Assembly (NCBI RefSeq): GCF_004402705.1
Contig: NZ_SOFM01000021.1
Coordinates: forward strand, 69,378-133,377
DNA length: 64,000 nucleotides
Direction: 5' to 3'
Source of the DNA: Cryobacterium mannosilyticum
GTDB lineage: Bacteria; Actinomycetota; Actinomycetes; Actinomycetales; Microbacteriaceae
Both the position numbers and the translations under genes were made by a program. The notes under the pieces were generated by a model. The model was given only the letters and a program-made list of their open reading frames with translations, ran no database searches and was not told where the DNA came from. Positions 31,989 to 39,311 of the stretch are shown piece by piece. The first letter of the stretch is position 1; the number at the start of each line of letters is the position of its first letter.

Positions 31989-32085
31989 GTGGCTAACTCA
32001 GGAGATCCGGAGCCGGCCCCCGGCCTGACAGCCGGAATGGCTGTGGCGGGGCGCGGCGGCATCCGGGATCTCCTGAGTTAGCCAC
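31989..32085. repeat. Palindromic element A with 20-bp perfect arms
   Basis: GTGGCTAACTCAGGAGATCC (31989-32008) is the exact inverse of the right arm (32066-32085), around a GC-rich 57-bp core. It resembles element B at 32851-32943 in arm type, core composition and size. Confidence 0.85.
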
Positions 32086-32269
32086 ACACTTCGGGGCGCG
32101 GTGCGGGCTCGGCGTGGCGTCCGGCGCGAAGCCCGGCGTGAGGCCCGGCAGGAAGCCCGGCGCGAAACGCCCCCGCACTGGGGGCGGCAGGTGCCGGTCC
32201 GGGTTACTCTGGAGGCGACCCGTTTTCACCCGCGGCACGCCCTGGCCGCCCTCGTTTCAGGAACACACC

Positions 32270-32797
32270 CTGCCCATCATCATTGGCTACGACGCCGTCA
32301 CCCTGCGTGAAAAAGTCGATCTCCGCGCTGCCGGCCTCCGTCTCGACGAACTCGGCGAACTGCGCAGCCTGTCTGCCCTCAACGAGAAGGTCGCCCTGCT
32401 GCGGCTGACCGGCCGCCTCGACGAGGCCTGGGACATCGCCAATACGGCGCTCCGCCAGGCCCGGTTCACCGGGTCGCGGGAAGAGCTCGCAGCCAGTCGC
32501 ATCCGTCGCGCCCAGGTGCAGCAGTTCCAGGGCAAGCTCGACGAGGCCGCGGCCGAACTCACGCACTGCGTGCTGGAGTCGGAGACCCACGAGTGGGCCG
32601 GCGTCGCCGCGTTCGCCCGGGAGAACCGGGGCAAGGTCTACTTCGAACAGGGCGACCTCGATGGCGCCCTGGCCGACTTCACGGCCGCCGTGTTCCTGCG
32701 CGAGAAGGCGGGCGCCTCCTCGGAGCACCTCGAAAGCTCGCTGATCGCCGTGGCCGTGGTGGAGTCGTTCATCGCCGAGCAGCGCGAGGCCCGCTAG
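32270..32797 (+). CDS. TPR-like helical repeat protein
   Basis: About 175 residues of paired helices with TPR-like spacing: NEKVALLRLTGRLDEAWDIA, RIRRAQVQQFQGKLDEAA and ENRGKVYFEQGDLDGALADF, the last two resembling TPR consensus. It probably mediates protein binding. The start is uncertain. Convincing sequence begins PIIIGYDAVTLREK directly after a CTG at 32270 with CAGGAA about 7 bp before it. The nearest standard in-frame start is an ATG at 32114, whose extra Arg/Pro/Gly-rich residues look like translated intergenic DNA. The gene sits between palindromic elements A and B. Confidence 0.65.
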   Translation: MPIIIGYDAVTLREKVDLRAAGLRLDELGELRSLSALNEKVALLRLTGRLDEAWDIANTALRQARFTGSREELAASRIRRAQVQQFQGKLDEAAAELTHCVLESETHEWAGVAAFARENRGKVYFEQGDLDGALADFTAAVFLREKAGASSEHLESSLIAVAVVESFIAEQREAR

Positions 32798-32850
32798 CCC
32801 GCGGCATCCGCTCTCCCGTCCCGTTCTCTCCCGTCCCGTCCCGTCTCCGG

Positions 32851-32943
32851 GCATAACTCCTGCAGATCGGCTGTGGTCGGGATGCCCGCCCCCGGTTTCA
32901 CGCGGAAGTCCGGCTGCGGGCACCGAATCTGCAGGAGTTACGC
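32851..32943. repeat. Palindromic element B (17-bp arms, one mismatch)
   Basis: GCATAACTCCTGCAGAT (32851-32867) pairs with ATCTGCAGGAGTTACGC (32927-32943) around a 59-bp GC-rich core. Just to its left is a run of CCGTC/CCGTT words (32816-32846). Its core shares GGCTGTGG and CCCCCGG words with element A. Confidence 0.8.
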
Positions 32944-33049
32944 ACGTGGGGCATCGGGGGCATGCTGGATTCACGGCGGGTGAGCCCCTGGTGCGGAGCC
33001 CCCGGTTGGTGCGAAATGTTGGTGAGAGACGACTGAGGCGAGGCAGGAG

Positions 33050-34231
33050 ATGACCGACGATCGGGGACGGGACCGAACCTTGCGACCCACCGGCCGCCGG
33101 AACCTCGCACTGCTGGCGGCGCTGCTGCTGGCGGCGGCGCTGGCGGGATGCTCGGCCAGCGCGCCGCGGCCGTCCGTGGCAACCGAGACGCCGGCCCAGG
33201 CCCGGCCGACGCCCTCCCGGAGCGTGCCGCCGAACGCGGTGCTGTTGCCGGTGCATCCGGTGGGTGACCCCGTGGTCATCGCGTCGGGGCTGGATGCCCC
33301 CTGGTCGATCCTGCGCCTGCCTGCCGGCACCCTGATCAGCGAACGCGACACCGCGCTGGTGCGGGAGTTCCTTCCCGACGGCAGCCTGCGGGATGCCGCC
33401 AAGGTCCCGGGAGTGCGCCCCGGCGGCGAGGGCGGCCTGCTCGGCCTCGCGTTCCTCGCCGACGCCGCTGCTCCGGGCGGAACCGGCTGGGTGTACGCCT
33501 ACTTCACGGCCGCCGACGACAACGAGATCGTGCGGATGCCGCTGTCCGGCACTCCGGGCGGCCTCGGCCTCGGCTCGGCCGAGCCGGTGCTCTCGGGCAT
33601 CCCCAAGGCCGGCAACCACGACGGCGGCCGGCTCGGCTTCGGACCCGACGGCCTGCTCTACGCCACGGCCGGTGACGCGGGCAACACCGCCAACGCCCAG
33701 GATCTCGGCTCGCTCGGCGGGAAGATCCTGCGGATGACGCCGACGGGCCAGGTGCCGGCCGGCAACCCGTTCGGCACGCTCATCTATTCCTTCGGGCACC
33801 GCAATCCGCAGGGCATCGCCTGGGACTCCCGGGGCCGGCTCTGGGCGAGCGAGTTCGGCCAGAACACCTGGGACGAGCTCAACCTCATCGTGCCCGGCGG
33901 GAACTACGGCTGGCCGGTCGTGGAGGGTGCGGCCGGGAACCCCGACTACCGCGACCCGGCAGAGCAGTGGCGCACGAGCGAGGCGAGCCCGAGCGGGCTG
34001 GCCATCGTGAACGACACCCTTTTCCTGGCAGCGCTGCGCGGCGAACGGATCTGGCGCATCGATCCCTCCACCGGGGAGACCAGTGCGTGGTTTGTCAACA
34101 GCTTCGGCCGGCTGCGCGACGTGGTGTCGGGCCCGGATGGCACACTGTGGTTTGTGAGCAATAACACGGATGGCCGCGGAGACCCGTCTCCCGGCGACGA
34201 CCGGCTGTACCAGGTACGGGTGGCTCCCTGA
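33050..34231 (+). CDS. PQQ-type sugar dehydrogenase (GSDH/sorbosone dehydrogenase family), lipoprotein
   Basis: A 393-residue exported protein. A twin-Arg-containing charged start and hydrophobic segment end in the lipobox LAGCSA (Cys about 34), so it should be lipid-anchored. The beta-propeller body carries VIASGLDAPWSI, EGGLLGLAF, GNHDGGRLGFGPDGLLYATAGDAG, YSFGHRNPQGIAWD and FVSNNTDGRGDP. These match the soluble glucose/aldose dehydrogenase family that uses PQQ and calcium. The sugar substrate is unknown. The stop overlaps the next ATG (TGATG). Confidence 0.88.
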   Translation: MTDDRGRDRTLRPTGRRNLALLAALLLAAALAGCSASAPRPSVATETPAQARPTPSRSVPPNAVLLPVHPVGDPVVIASGLDAPWSILRLPAGTLISERDTALVREFLPDGSLRDAAKVPGVRPGGEGGLLGLAFLADAAAPGGTGWVYAYFTAADDNEIVRMPLSGTPGGLGLGSAEPVLSGIPKAGNHDGGRLGFGPDGLLYATAGDAGNTANAQDLGSLGGKILRMTPTGQVPAGNPFGTLIYSFGHRNPQGIAWDSRGRLWASEFGQNTWDELNLIVPGGNYGWPVVEGAAGNPDYRDPAEQWRTSEASPSGLAIVNDTLFLAALRGERIWRIDPSTGETSAWFVNSFGRLRDVVSGPDGTLWFVSNNTDGRGDPSPGDDRLYQVRVAP

Positions 34232-34734
34232 TGGCCGACCTCGACCGGGTGCGGCGCTGGGCCGACGCCCTCATCGCGCTGCACCTCGACCTGACCTGGA
34301 CCTTCGCCTTCGACAACGCGAAGAAGCGCGCGGGACTGTGCAATTACACGGTGCGGCGGATCACCGTGTCGCGGTACCTGGCCGCCCGATACGACGACGA
34401 CGAGGTGCACCAGATTCTGCTGCACGAGGTCGCGCACGCCCTGGCCGGCCCGCGCGCCGGGCACGGGCCGAAGTGGAAGGCCGTCGCCAGCGGACTCGGC
34501 TACGACGGCAAACGCACGCACGACGGCGAGATCGCCGACGAACTCGCTCCGTGGGTGGGAGTGTGCCCGGCCGGTCACATCCACTACCGCTACCGGCAAC
34601 CCACCCGGGCGTTCGCCTGCGGGCTGTGCGGGCGCGGGTTCAACCGCGCGCACCTGATCAAATGGAACCGGAGGGAGATCACGGCGGCGGCACGGCGCCG
34701 CGCGGCGGCAGCCACGGGCACAGGCACGAGGTGA
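34231..34734 (+). CDS. SprT-like zinc metalloprotein
   Basis: A 167-residue protein. The HEVAHALAGP zinc motif (about 70-79) and an upstream RITVSRYLAARYDDDEV segment are typical of SprT-like domains. A C-terminal zinc-ribbon-like CGLCGRG is preceded by VGVCPAGH, giving four Cys. Related eukaryotic proteins (SPRTN) act on DNA-protein crosslinks, while bacterial SprT roles are largely unproven. It is translationally coupled to the sugar dehydrogenase, which may be only operonic convenience. Confidence 0.82.
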   Translation: MADLDRVRRWADALIALHLDLTWTFAFDNAKKRAGLCNYTVRRITVSRYLAARYDDDEVHQILLHEVAHALAGPRAGHGPKWKAVASGLGYDGKRTHDGEIADELAPWVGVCPAGHIHYRYRQPTRAFACGLCGRGFNRAHLIKWNRREITAAARRRAAAATGTGTR

Positions 34735-34942
34735 CGAACGCCCGGGACGAACGCCCCGGGACACCATGTGAGGAACACCCGGGACGAACACCCCAGAACA
34801 CCCGGTGACGAACACCCGGTGACGAACACCCCCGGACCATCACCCCGTGGCTGTCACCGGCAACCGTCACCCGTCAGCGGTCACCCGTCAGTCGGTGACG
34901 GTCAGTCGGTGACGGTCAGTCGGTGACGGTCAGTCGGTGACC
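34735..34942. repeat. Minisatellite with two 14-bp unit types, reaching into the next gene's 3' end
   Basis: The left part repeats a degenerate GTGACGAACACCCG unit (clearest at about 34804-34831). The right part has four tandem copies of GTCAGTCGGTGACG (34887-34900, 34901-34914, 34915-34928, 34929-34942, the last ending in C). The last copy encodes the final codons and stop of the DUF427 gene, so the array appears to have grown from that gene end. Confidence 0.85.
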
Positions 34943-35232
34943 GTGACCTCTTTCCAGAAGGCGACGTAGTTGCTGTAGTCCTGGCCGACCCGCTCGAATG
35001 AGGCCGGGTACGGCGTGGGATAGCTGAACGCGCGGTCCTGCAGCAGGGCGTCGTCGTTCTTCACGCTGAAGTACTGGCATTCGCCCTTCCAGGAGCAGGT
35101 GTACTGGGTCGGGCTCTTCACCAGCAGGTCCTCGTTCACCGACGCCGGCGGGAAGTACCAGTTGCCTTCGATCCTGACCAGGTCGTCCTGCGGCGCTTCG
35201 GCGAGGACGGTGCCGTTGAGTACTGCCTTCAT
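34930..35232 (-). CDS. DUF427 family protein
   Basis: A 100-residue single-domain protein. The pattern MKAVLNGTVLAEAPQDDLVRIEGNWYFPP, TCSWKGECQYFSV and SYPTPYPA is characteristic of DUF427, a small beta-rich family with no settled biochemistry. AAGGAG lies 8 bp before the ATG. The last residues (TVTD) are encoded in the first unit of the minisatellite. It is followed on its 5' side by a comB-like gene on the same strand with a 77-bp gap. Confidence 0.88.
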   Translation of the reverse strand: MKAVLNGTVLAEAPQDDLVRIEGNWYFPPASVNEDLLVKSPTQYTCSWKGECQYFSVKNDDALLQDRAFSYPTPYPASFERVGQDYSNYVAFWKEVTVTD

Positions 35233-35309
35233 GGGAGCTTCTCCTTGGGTCGGTGCCGGGCGTCTCGGCAGTCGGCCGAGGCCGTGCTCCGGCCGTGCTG
35301 GGGAAAACG

Positions 35310-35897
35310 TCAGGCTGGGAAGGTGAATTCCCGCAGCAGCGGGATCCCAGCCGATTCACGGCCGGCGTCCGACTCGACCGTCGCCCGGTCCGGCGCGCCG
35401 ACCGCGGCCGCCACCTCGGCCTGCCGCCCGTCGGCGACGAGGGCGAGGGCCGTCTCCGAGGCGGTGACCAGGTGCCGCAGCGCCTGCCGGAGCCCGGTGA
35501 AGCTTGCGGCGGCCGCCGCCGCCTCCGGCGAGACGTGGTCGATCCCGAGGCCCGCGAGGGCGTCGATGACCGCGCCGGCGACGAGGAAGTCCTCGACCGC
35601 GAACCGAGCGGTGCCGTCGTTGCGCCGCTCGCCCACCGCGATCACCGCGACGGCGAACCGGTCGCCCTTCTCCGCCTGCCGATCGAGCACCCATTCGGCG
35701 ACGCGCTCGACCGTGCCGAGATCGGCCCGGATGACCTGGTGCGCGGCCAACGGAGTGGGGATGCCCTGAGCGTAGCCGGTGGGCGGCAGCGCGTCGGCCA
35801 GGATCACGACGTCCGCCTGCCCGGCGAGGGCCTGGAAGCCGACGAGGCCGACATCGAAACGGACCTGGTATTTCTGCTGGGGCTCGGCGGCAATCAC
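35310..35897 (-). CDS. 2-phosphosulfolactate phosphatase (ComB) family protein
   Basis: A 195-residue protein. The start FDVGLVGFQALAGQADVVILADALPPTG and the later AVIAVGERRNDGTARFAVEDFLVAGAVIDAL match the ComB family. That family dephosphorylates 2-phosphosulfolactate in coenzyme M synthesis in archaea, but it is widespread in bacteria lacking that pathway. The actual substrate is therefore unknown. It starts at GTG with a weak ribosome site, and no other comA-E gene is near. Confidence 0.78.
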   Translation of the reverse strand: MIAAEPQQKYQVRFDVGLVGFQALAGQADVVILADALPPTGYAQGIPTPLAAHQVIRADLGTVERVAEWVLDRQAEKGDRFAVAVIAVGERRNDGTARFAVEDFLVAGAVIDALAGLGIDHVSPEAAAAAASFTGLRQALRHLVTASETALALVADGRQAEVAAAVGAPDRATVESDAGRESAGIPLLREFTFPA

Positions 35898-35950
35898 CTC
35901 ATCAGAATATCGGGAACGGCCCGGCGGACGGCAACTCTGCGGGCGCCGTG

Positions 35951-37216
35951 CTATTGGACGTCGAACCGGGCCAGCGCGTCGGCATCCGTCGCCAGCGTCA
36001 TCGCCCGACGGGCTCCGTCCAGCGCCGCGACCGGGTCGGTCTCGGCCACCGCGAGGGTGAGCTGGCGCTCGGACTCGGTCAGGCGCGTGCGTGCCTCGGC
36101 GCCGACACGTCCGGGATGCCCGGTGATGAAGTCGCGGGTGACGGTGAGCTGGCTTCGCACGGCGAGCAGCGCGCCGGACAGGGCGCCGCGGGCGTTGTCG
36201 AGGCGAAGCTGCCGGTTGCGGGCGTCCGAACGGATGACGTCCAGCCCATCCATGGCCTCCCGGAGCCTGGCGAGGTCGGCGGCCGGATCGCTGAGGCGGG
36301 ACGGCCGGCGCAGCTCGCCCAGCGCCGCGTCCGCGTCGGCGATGACACGGTTCAGGTCGGTGCGCGCGTCGGGCTCCTCGTGCGCGTCGCGCAGCGTGCG
36401 CGCCTCGGCCAGTTCGGCGTCGGCAGCGTCGAGTGCCCGGGTGAGGGCGGCGAAGCCGAGGTGCAGCCGGTCTTCTCCGGTCTCGATCGCGTCGAGCAGC
36501 TTGCCGGCCCGGAAGAGGCCGTGCTCGGCCGCCTGGAGCTGATCGCCGACCGGGCGGGCGGCGTCGGCGGCAAGCTGGGCCGCGGCGGCGTCCGTGGCGG
36601 CGCGCGCCTCGTCCAGGGCGGTCTGGGCGCGGCCGGCGTTGTCGCTGATCGAGGCGAGCGCGGCCGCCGAGTACGTGTGGGAGAGGCGGGCGAGGCTGGC
36701 CGCCCCCGCGGCGACGCGGTCGGAGACCCGGTCGAGGCGGCGCTGCAGCTTCTCGAGCAAGAGCGGCGCATCCCGTTCGAGGCCCCGCCGCGACGAGAAG
36801 TCGCGGGTCTGGGCCTGGAGCCGGGCGGTGGCCTCGTCGGCGAGCTGGGCGATCTGCTCGGTCCAGCGGCGGCGTTCGGTCTCGCTGTCGGGGATGCCGT
36901 CGTCGAGCTTCTGTTGCAGCGCGAAGGCTTCCTTGAGCTGGCGGGTGGACAGGGCGAGCGCGGCGGCGAAGTCGCGGGTGGCCCCCTCACCGAACTGGGC
37001 GAGGGCGAAGGCGAGTTCGTCGGCGTTGGCTTCGATCAGGTCGTCGGCGCGGACCAGGGCGATCGCGGCGGCACGGGAACGTTCGGCGGCGGCCGCCGCC
37101 AGGGCGAGGTCGCGGGCCCTGGCCCGGCGCCGGGCCAGGCCGACCAGCAGCGCCACGATGACGCAGACCACCCCGAGAACGATGGCCGAGGGCACCCACC
37201 AGAGTTCGCCAGTCAT
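35951..37216 (-). CDS. Membrane-anchored long helical protein (TPM-protein tail without the TPM domain)
   Basis: A 421-residue protein. One N-terminal helix (about 5-28) precedes an almost wholly helical, Ala/Arg/Asp/Glu-rich cytoplasmic body with coiled-coil character. The stretch ADDLIEANADELAFALAQFG, then LKEAFALQQKLDDGIPD and ERDAPLLLEKLQRRL, matches what I recall of the C-terminal half of actinobacterial TPM-domain membrane proteins. The preceding exported TPM domain is missing here. The ATG at 37216 is preferred to an upstream in-frame ATG at 37234 because the membrane helix starts right after it. Function unknown. Confidence 0.7.
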   Translation of the reverse strand: MTGELWWVPSAIVLGVVCVIVALLVGLARRRARARDLALAAAAAERSRAAAIALVRADDLIEANADELAFALAQFGEGATRDFAAALALSTRQLKEAFALQQKLDDGIPDSETERRRWTEQIAQLADEATARLQAQTRDFSSRRGLERDAPLLLEKLQRRLDRVSDRVAAGAASLARLSHTYSAAALASISDNAGRAQTALDEARAATDAAAAQLAADAARPVGDQLQAAEHGLFRAGKLLDAIETGEDRLHLGFAALTRALDAADAELAEARTLRDAHEEPDARTDLNRVIADADAALGELRRPSRLSDPAADLARLREAMDGLDVIRSDARNRQLRLDNARGALSGALLAVRSQLTVTRDFITGHPGRVGAEARTRLTESERQLTLAVAETDPVAALDGARRAMTLATDADALARFDVQ

Positions 37217-37325
37217 ACCGGCGAGTCTAGCCAACGCCTGGGCCAGGTCTCCGCAACGAAACCGCCGATCCTGAGCCCATTCGCCGGCACCGCGGAGGGC
37301 ACCGGATGCGGCGTCGGACGACCGG

Positions 37326-37763
37326 CTAGCCGCGCCGCATCTGGCGGCGGATCAGGTCGTAGTCGTGCCGCGAGATCTCGATCAGGCCGCGCCGGAGCTG
37401 GTAGCCCCAGTCGGGATCGTCGCGGGTGAATTCGAGCACGGTGAGCAGCGGGCGGATCGACGCGGCGACGGCATCCGTGTCGTAGTCGACCGGGTGCCGC
37501 CACGGCCGGTAGGACCCGGACCCCGCCTGGCCGGCCTGGCCCGTTCGGCCCGGGGCACCCTCGGCGATCCACCCGATCGCGGTGAACTCGCGCAGGGTCT
37601 CGCCATCGGACTCGGTCTTCGGCGAGTAGTAGACCACGCCGTCGGATTCGCGCATCTCCTCGAGGGCCGCCCGCGACCCGTGATTGGCCTGCGCGAGCCC
37701 CATCGACACTCCGCGGAGCACCTGCTCACGCGGCGCGACGCCCAGCCAGTATCGAATTGCCAC
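37326..37763 (-). CDS. EVE-domain (UPF0310) protein
   Basis: A 145-residue protein. AIRYWLGVAPREQVLRGVSMGLAQ at the start, then DGVVYYSPKT and LREFTAIGWI, match the EVE fold, a PUA-like domain thought to bind modified bases in DNA or RNA. A Gly/Ala/Gln insertion (GRTGQAGQAG) interrupts the middle. It is divergent from the SRPBCC gene with a 43-bp gap. A tie to DNA modification is possible but no partner is adjacent. Confidence 0.8.
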   Translation of the reverse strand: MAIRYWLGVAPREQVLRGVSMGLAQANHGSRAALEEMRESDGVVYYSPKTESDGETLREFTAIGWIAEGAPGRTGQAGQAGSGSYRPWRHPVDYDTDAVAASIRPLLTVLEFTRDDPDWGYQLRRGLIEISRHDYDLIRRQMRRG

Positions 37764-37806
37764 CCTCTCAGTTGTACTGCATCAGGATGCGCCACAGACT
37801 AGGGGC

Positions 37807-38406
37807 ATGCGTGTACTGCTGAAAGAGATCCTCGACTGCTCCCCGGATGCCGCGTGGCGCGCCCTGCGCAGCCCCGCCGTCTTCCGGGAGGTGAGTTCGC
37901 CCGTGGTGAGCGCCGAATCGCTCGAGGCAGGCGGGTTCCCCACCGTCTGGGAACCCGGCGAGCACCCGGTCGGCCTGAACGCGCTCGGCCTCGTGCCGAT
38001 GGGCGAACAGGTGATCCGGCTCACCATGGAGACCACCCGGAGGGACGGGGTGCGCATCCTCCGCGACACGGGCCGCGGTGTCTCCGGCGCGCTCGCCTCG
38101 GTCACCCTCTGGGACCACCGGATGGCTGTCGCCGCCGACCCGGCCGGCACGGGGAAGACCCTGTTCCGCGACCAGCTGATCTTCCGGACCGGTGCGCTCA
38201 CCCTCGCCAGCTGGCCCGTGTTCTGGGCCCTCTGGCAGTGGCGGATGCGCCAGCTCCGGCGTCTGGCCCCGACCTGGCGGCTCGACCTCGGCGTCGACCT
38301 GCCGGCCGATGCCGGCGCCTCTCCTGATGCGTCCGCAGCGGCCGACGCCTCGGCCGGCACGGTGTCCGGCGCCGATTCCGCCGCCGTTTCCGGGGTGACC
38401 GAATGA
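37807..38406 (+). CDS. SRPBCC-like protein
   Basis: A 199-residue protein. Its first about 160 residues (LLKEILDCSPDAAWRALRSPAVFREVSSP to LWQWRMRQLRRLAPTWR) have the order of a START/SRPBCC lipid-binding-like domain. The last about 40 are an Ala/Ser/Asp-rich tail. No catalytic residues are obvious. Its stop overlaps the next gene's ATG by 4 bp (ATGA), so the two are probably co-translated. Confidence 0.6.
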   Translation: MRVLLKEILDCSPDAAWRALRSPAVFREVSSPVVSAESLEAGGFPTVWEPGEHPVGLNALGLVPMGEQVIRLTMETTRRDGVRILRDTGRGVSGALASVTLWDHRMAVAADPAGTGKTLFRDQLIFRTGALTLASWPVFWALWQWRMRQLRRLAPTWRLDLGVDLPADAGASPDASAAADASAGTVSGADSAAVSGVTE

Positions 38407-39044
38407 CCACCACGCTCGGCGCCCTCCAGGTGGCCGACTGGCGCCGCCGGGTGTTCGGCCTCTACGCCGGGGTGCGCCAGCTCAGCGCACACGACCCCGC
38501 GGCCGGCCACGAACTGTGGCGCAGCGGCCGCGACGACCTGTTCGCGGGGCATCCGTCGTCGCCGTTGATGCCCGACGACCGGTCCGCGTTCACCGGCCTG
38601 CCCGTCGCCGCCTACGACCCCGACTGGCGGTTCGAGGTGGAGGTCCACCGAGCCGAGCAGCCGTATCGGATCCAGGTGGACACGGGCACGGACGGCACGG
38701 TGCCGTTCGACCTCGTCGGCACGGTGCGCCTGCCCTACCTCGGCGCGATCGACCTGTGGCGCCTGGCCAGCTACGGCGGCGGGCTCTTCCTGCCGGTCAA
38801 GGACGGCCTGTCCGGCAAGCCCGGCGGAACGTACGGCGGCGGCCGCTACCTGCTCGACACCGTCAAGGGCGCCGACCTCGGTCCGGGCGCCGACGACGAC
38901 ACCCTCGTGCTCGACTTCAACTTCGCCTACAACCCGTCCTGCGCCTACGACCCGATGTGGGCCTGCCCGCTGCCGCAGGCCGGCAATGTCGTGGCCGTCG
39001 AGGTGCCTGTCGGCGAGCTGTACACCGGCGCGGAACACGACTGA
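38403..39044 (+). CDS. DUF1684 family protein
   Basis: A 213-residue protein. GHELWRSGRDDLFAGHPSSPL, FFLPVKDG-like LFLPVKDGLSGK, TYGGGRYLLDT, LDFNFAYNPSCAYDP and CPLPQAGN are hallmarks of DUF1684. The conserved Asn, Pro and Cys near the C-terminus suggest an enzyme, but the activity is unknown. It is coupled to the preceding SRPBCC-like gene. Confidence 0.87.
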   Translation: MTTTLGALQVADWRRRVFGLYAGVRQLSAHDPAAGHELWRSGRDDLFAGHPSSPLMPDDRSAFTGLPVAAYDPDWRFEVEVHRAEQPYRIQVDTGTDGTVPFDLVGTVRLPYLGAIDLWRLASYGGGLFLPVKDGLSGKPGGTYGGGRYLLDTVKGADLGPGADDDTLVLDFNFAYNPSCAYDPMWACPLPQAGNVVAVEVPVGELYTGAEHD

Positions 39045-39311
39045 GGCACCGTTCCTGGGAAGCCGCTTGACAGCATCCGCTAGAGTGGGAGCTTGCGAAT
39101 GCGTAGTTGCGTTTGCTGCGTCGTAGAACGCCCTCTTCTTTCTTTCTCCGTCCGCCCACTCGTGGGCCGGCCGGATTTTGCGAATGAAACCTTCTTACGG
39201 CGAACGGATGTGCCCATCGGCACCTTCGCCATGTGAATCCTCCTGGTTCCGGCCATTGCCATTGCGCAAATCCGGTCCACGTGAGGAATCTGATGCCCGA
39301 AAGGCACCACT
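39045..39311 (+). promoter_or_regulatory. Long leader of the DEAD-box helicase
   Basis: A 267-bp gap. A TTGACA (39067-39072) suggests a -35, but no good -10 lies at 16-18 bp; TAGAGT is only 8 bp away. A pyrimidine tract (CCCTCTTCTTTCTTTC, about 39130-39145) and a small GCCCAC/GTGGGC stem (about 39154-39168) follow. The 8-codon reading frame GTG...TGA at 39210-39236 (MPIGTFAM) could be an upstream peptide. A long structured leader is common for cold-induced helicase mRNAs. Confidence 0.45.

Larger units (their letters stand above)
31853..32269. other. 417-bp gap with direct repeats and a long palindrome
   Basis: No gene is supported here, although an in-frame extension of the next gene enters it. 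It holds the three 20-bp repeats with DnaA-box-like nonamers (31881-31940), the 20-bp-armed palindrome (31989-32085), a GC-rich stretch with repeated GGCGTGAGGCCCGGCAGG-type words (32101-32170) and a possible -10 TACTCT (32205-32210). Confidence 0.6.

Noticed and set aside
34887..34942. Possible CRISPR-like array
   Set aside because: The units are directly adjacent without spacers and only 14 bp long, so this is a minisatellite.
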